Positions 63,901-64,000 of a stretch of 64,000 bases of DNA are shown one piece after another. The stretch is from positions 2,973,836-3,037,835 of the forward strand of contig NW_002060949.1 of the NCBI RefSeq assembly GCF_000150275.1. The letters are read 5' to 3'. Origin of the DNA: Trichoplax adhaerens. Its lineage: Eukaryota > Placozoa > Uniplacotomia > Trichoplacea > Trichoplacidae. Both the position numbers and the translations under genes were made by a program. Every line of letters starts with the position of its first letter. Within the stretch, counting starts at the first letter, position 1. The notes below the pieces were generated by a model, which did no database searches, was not told where the DNA came from, and saw only the letters and a list, made by a program, of their open reading frames with translations.

Positions 63901-64000
63901 GTCTTAACAGCTCTATAAATCATAAATTTTATCTCTAATTGGCTAACATCCTATATTAGACTTACTTAATGGTGTTAGTAATGATATCCACCATGACTTG
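54975..64000 (-). CDS. SPEF2: Sperm flagellar protein 2 (SPEF2), partial: 5' end beyond right edge
   Basis: SPEF2 is an axonemal central-pair-associated protein needed for motile cilia and flagella. The window opens inside the adenylate-kinase-like domain: QVMVDIITNTIK (63980s), GSGWILDDFPSTYNQAK (63770-63830) with LFEKALTGYDP (to 63675), then VSGIDVVILFDVKDEVVLK (about 63120-63180) and EFNPPPEGSR (about 62930). Acidic/Lys-rich linker exons follow, including GSEDWIYVENTIE (about 61500) and Lys/Arg/Asp-rich coiled-coil-like exons at about 58.5-60.2 kb. The C-terminal EF-hand-like region has VSLDKEYINWRIFLVAIMN, PWPSRDQLLDTLKKFRQVD (about 56250-56330), IELWFKGSPPSNQ and DYVDMLLYFCQARRHD. The last recognised exon ends MIPVEALVK at about 55065. 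The human protein continues after this point, so either the frame runs on to the stop near 54975 or further small exons were missed. The N-terminal calponin-homology part lies outside. Confidence 0.94.

Noticed and set aside
1-64000. tRNA, rRNA, CRISPR arrays or complete transposons with transposase
   Set aside because: I looked for T-loop-like GGTTCGAATCC motifs, regularly spaced direct repeats and transposase-like frames and found none; small RNA genes could still be missed by eye.

Overview
This is a eukaryotic, AT-rich, intron-rich window carrying eight recognisable protein-coding genes, all with clear animal homologues. Introns are mostly 50-300 bp with GT-AG borders. The gene set (intronless JUN-type bZIP factor, USP9X, TXNDC15, LRRC41, SPEF2, TRIP4, EEF1E1/AIMP3, DNA2) points to a metazoan. 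The compactness, AT-richness and ancestral-looking gene structures suggest a non-bilaterian such as a placozoan; the phylum is an inference and I could not test it. There is nothing prokaryotic, and I found no CRISPR array and no recognisable tRNA or rRNA gene.

Layout. 1-7986 (-): DNA2 nuclease/helicase, N-terminus through helicase motif IV, with the C-terminus off the left edge. 8401-11865 (+): LRRC41/MUF1-like elongin BC-binding LRR protein, divergent from DNA2 with about 0.4 kb between start codons. 12905-14726 (-): TXNDC15, a membrane-anchored thioredoxin-fold protein. 16075-19655 (-): TRIP4 (ASC-1). 20146-21634 (+): EEF1E1/AIMP3, divergent from TRIP4 across about 490 bp of unusual repeat-rich DNA. 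28064-28882 (-): JUN, intronless, lying between two long gene-poor blocks (about 6.4 and 8.6 kb). 37466-53254 (+): USP9X, a giant deubiquitinase in many small exons. About 54975-64000 (-): SPEF2, adenylate-kinase-like domain to near the C-terminus, with the N-terminus off the right edge.

The genes are not a pathway or operon. Loose themes are ubiquitin (USP9X, LRRC41, and TRIP4 in ribosome quality control), cilia (SPEF2, TXNDC15) and genome maintenance (DNA2). Two start-to-start pairs (DNA2/LRRC41 and TRIP4/EEF1E1) look like bidirectional promoters, and two tail-to-tail pairs (LRRC41/TXNDC15 and USP9X/SPEF2) are convergent.

The most unusual non-coding signal is a family of GTAC-rich palindromic repeats (units like TACTGTACAGTA). 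They cluster in promoter and intergenic DNA, and in two places they form long hairpins with 13-nt loops. Other points worth a check are a PCNA-binding motif at the extreme N-terminus of DNA2, a JUN protein that keeps the JNK sites but lacks the GSK3/FBXW7 degron, a vertebrate-like TATA/CCAAT/CRE promoter on JUN, and an LRRC41 BC-box followed by an LPTV motif in place of LPxP. I did not find a clearly new multi-gene system.
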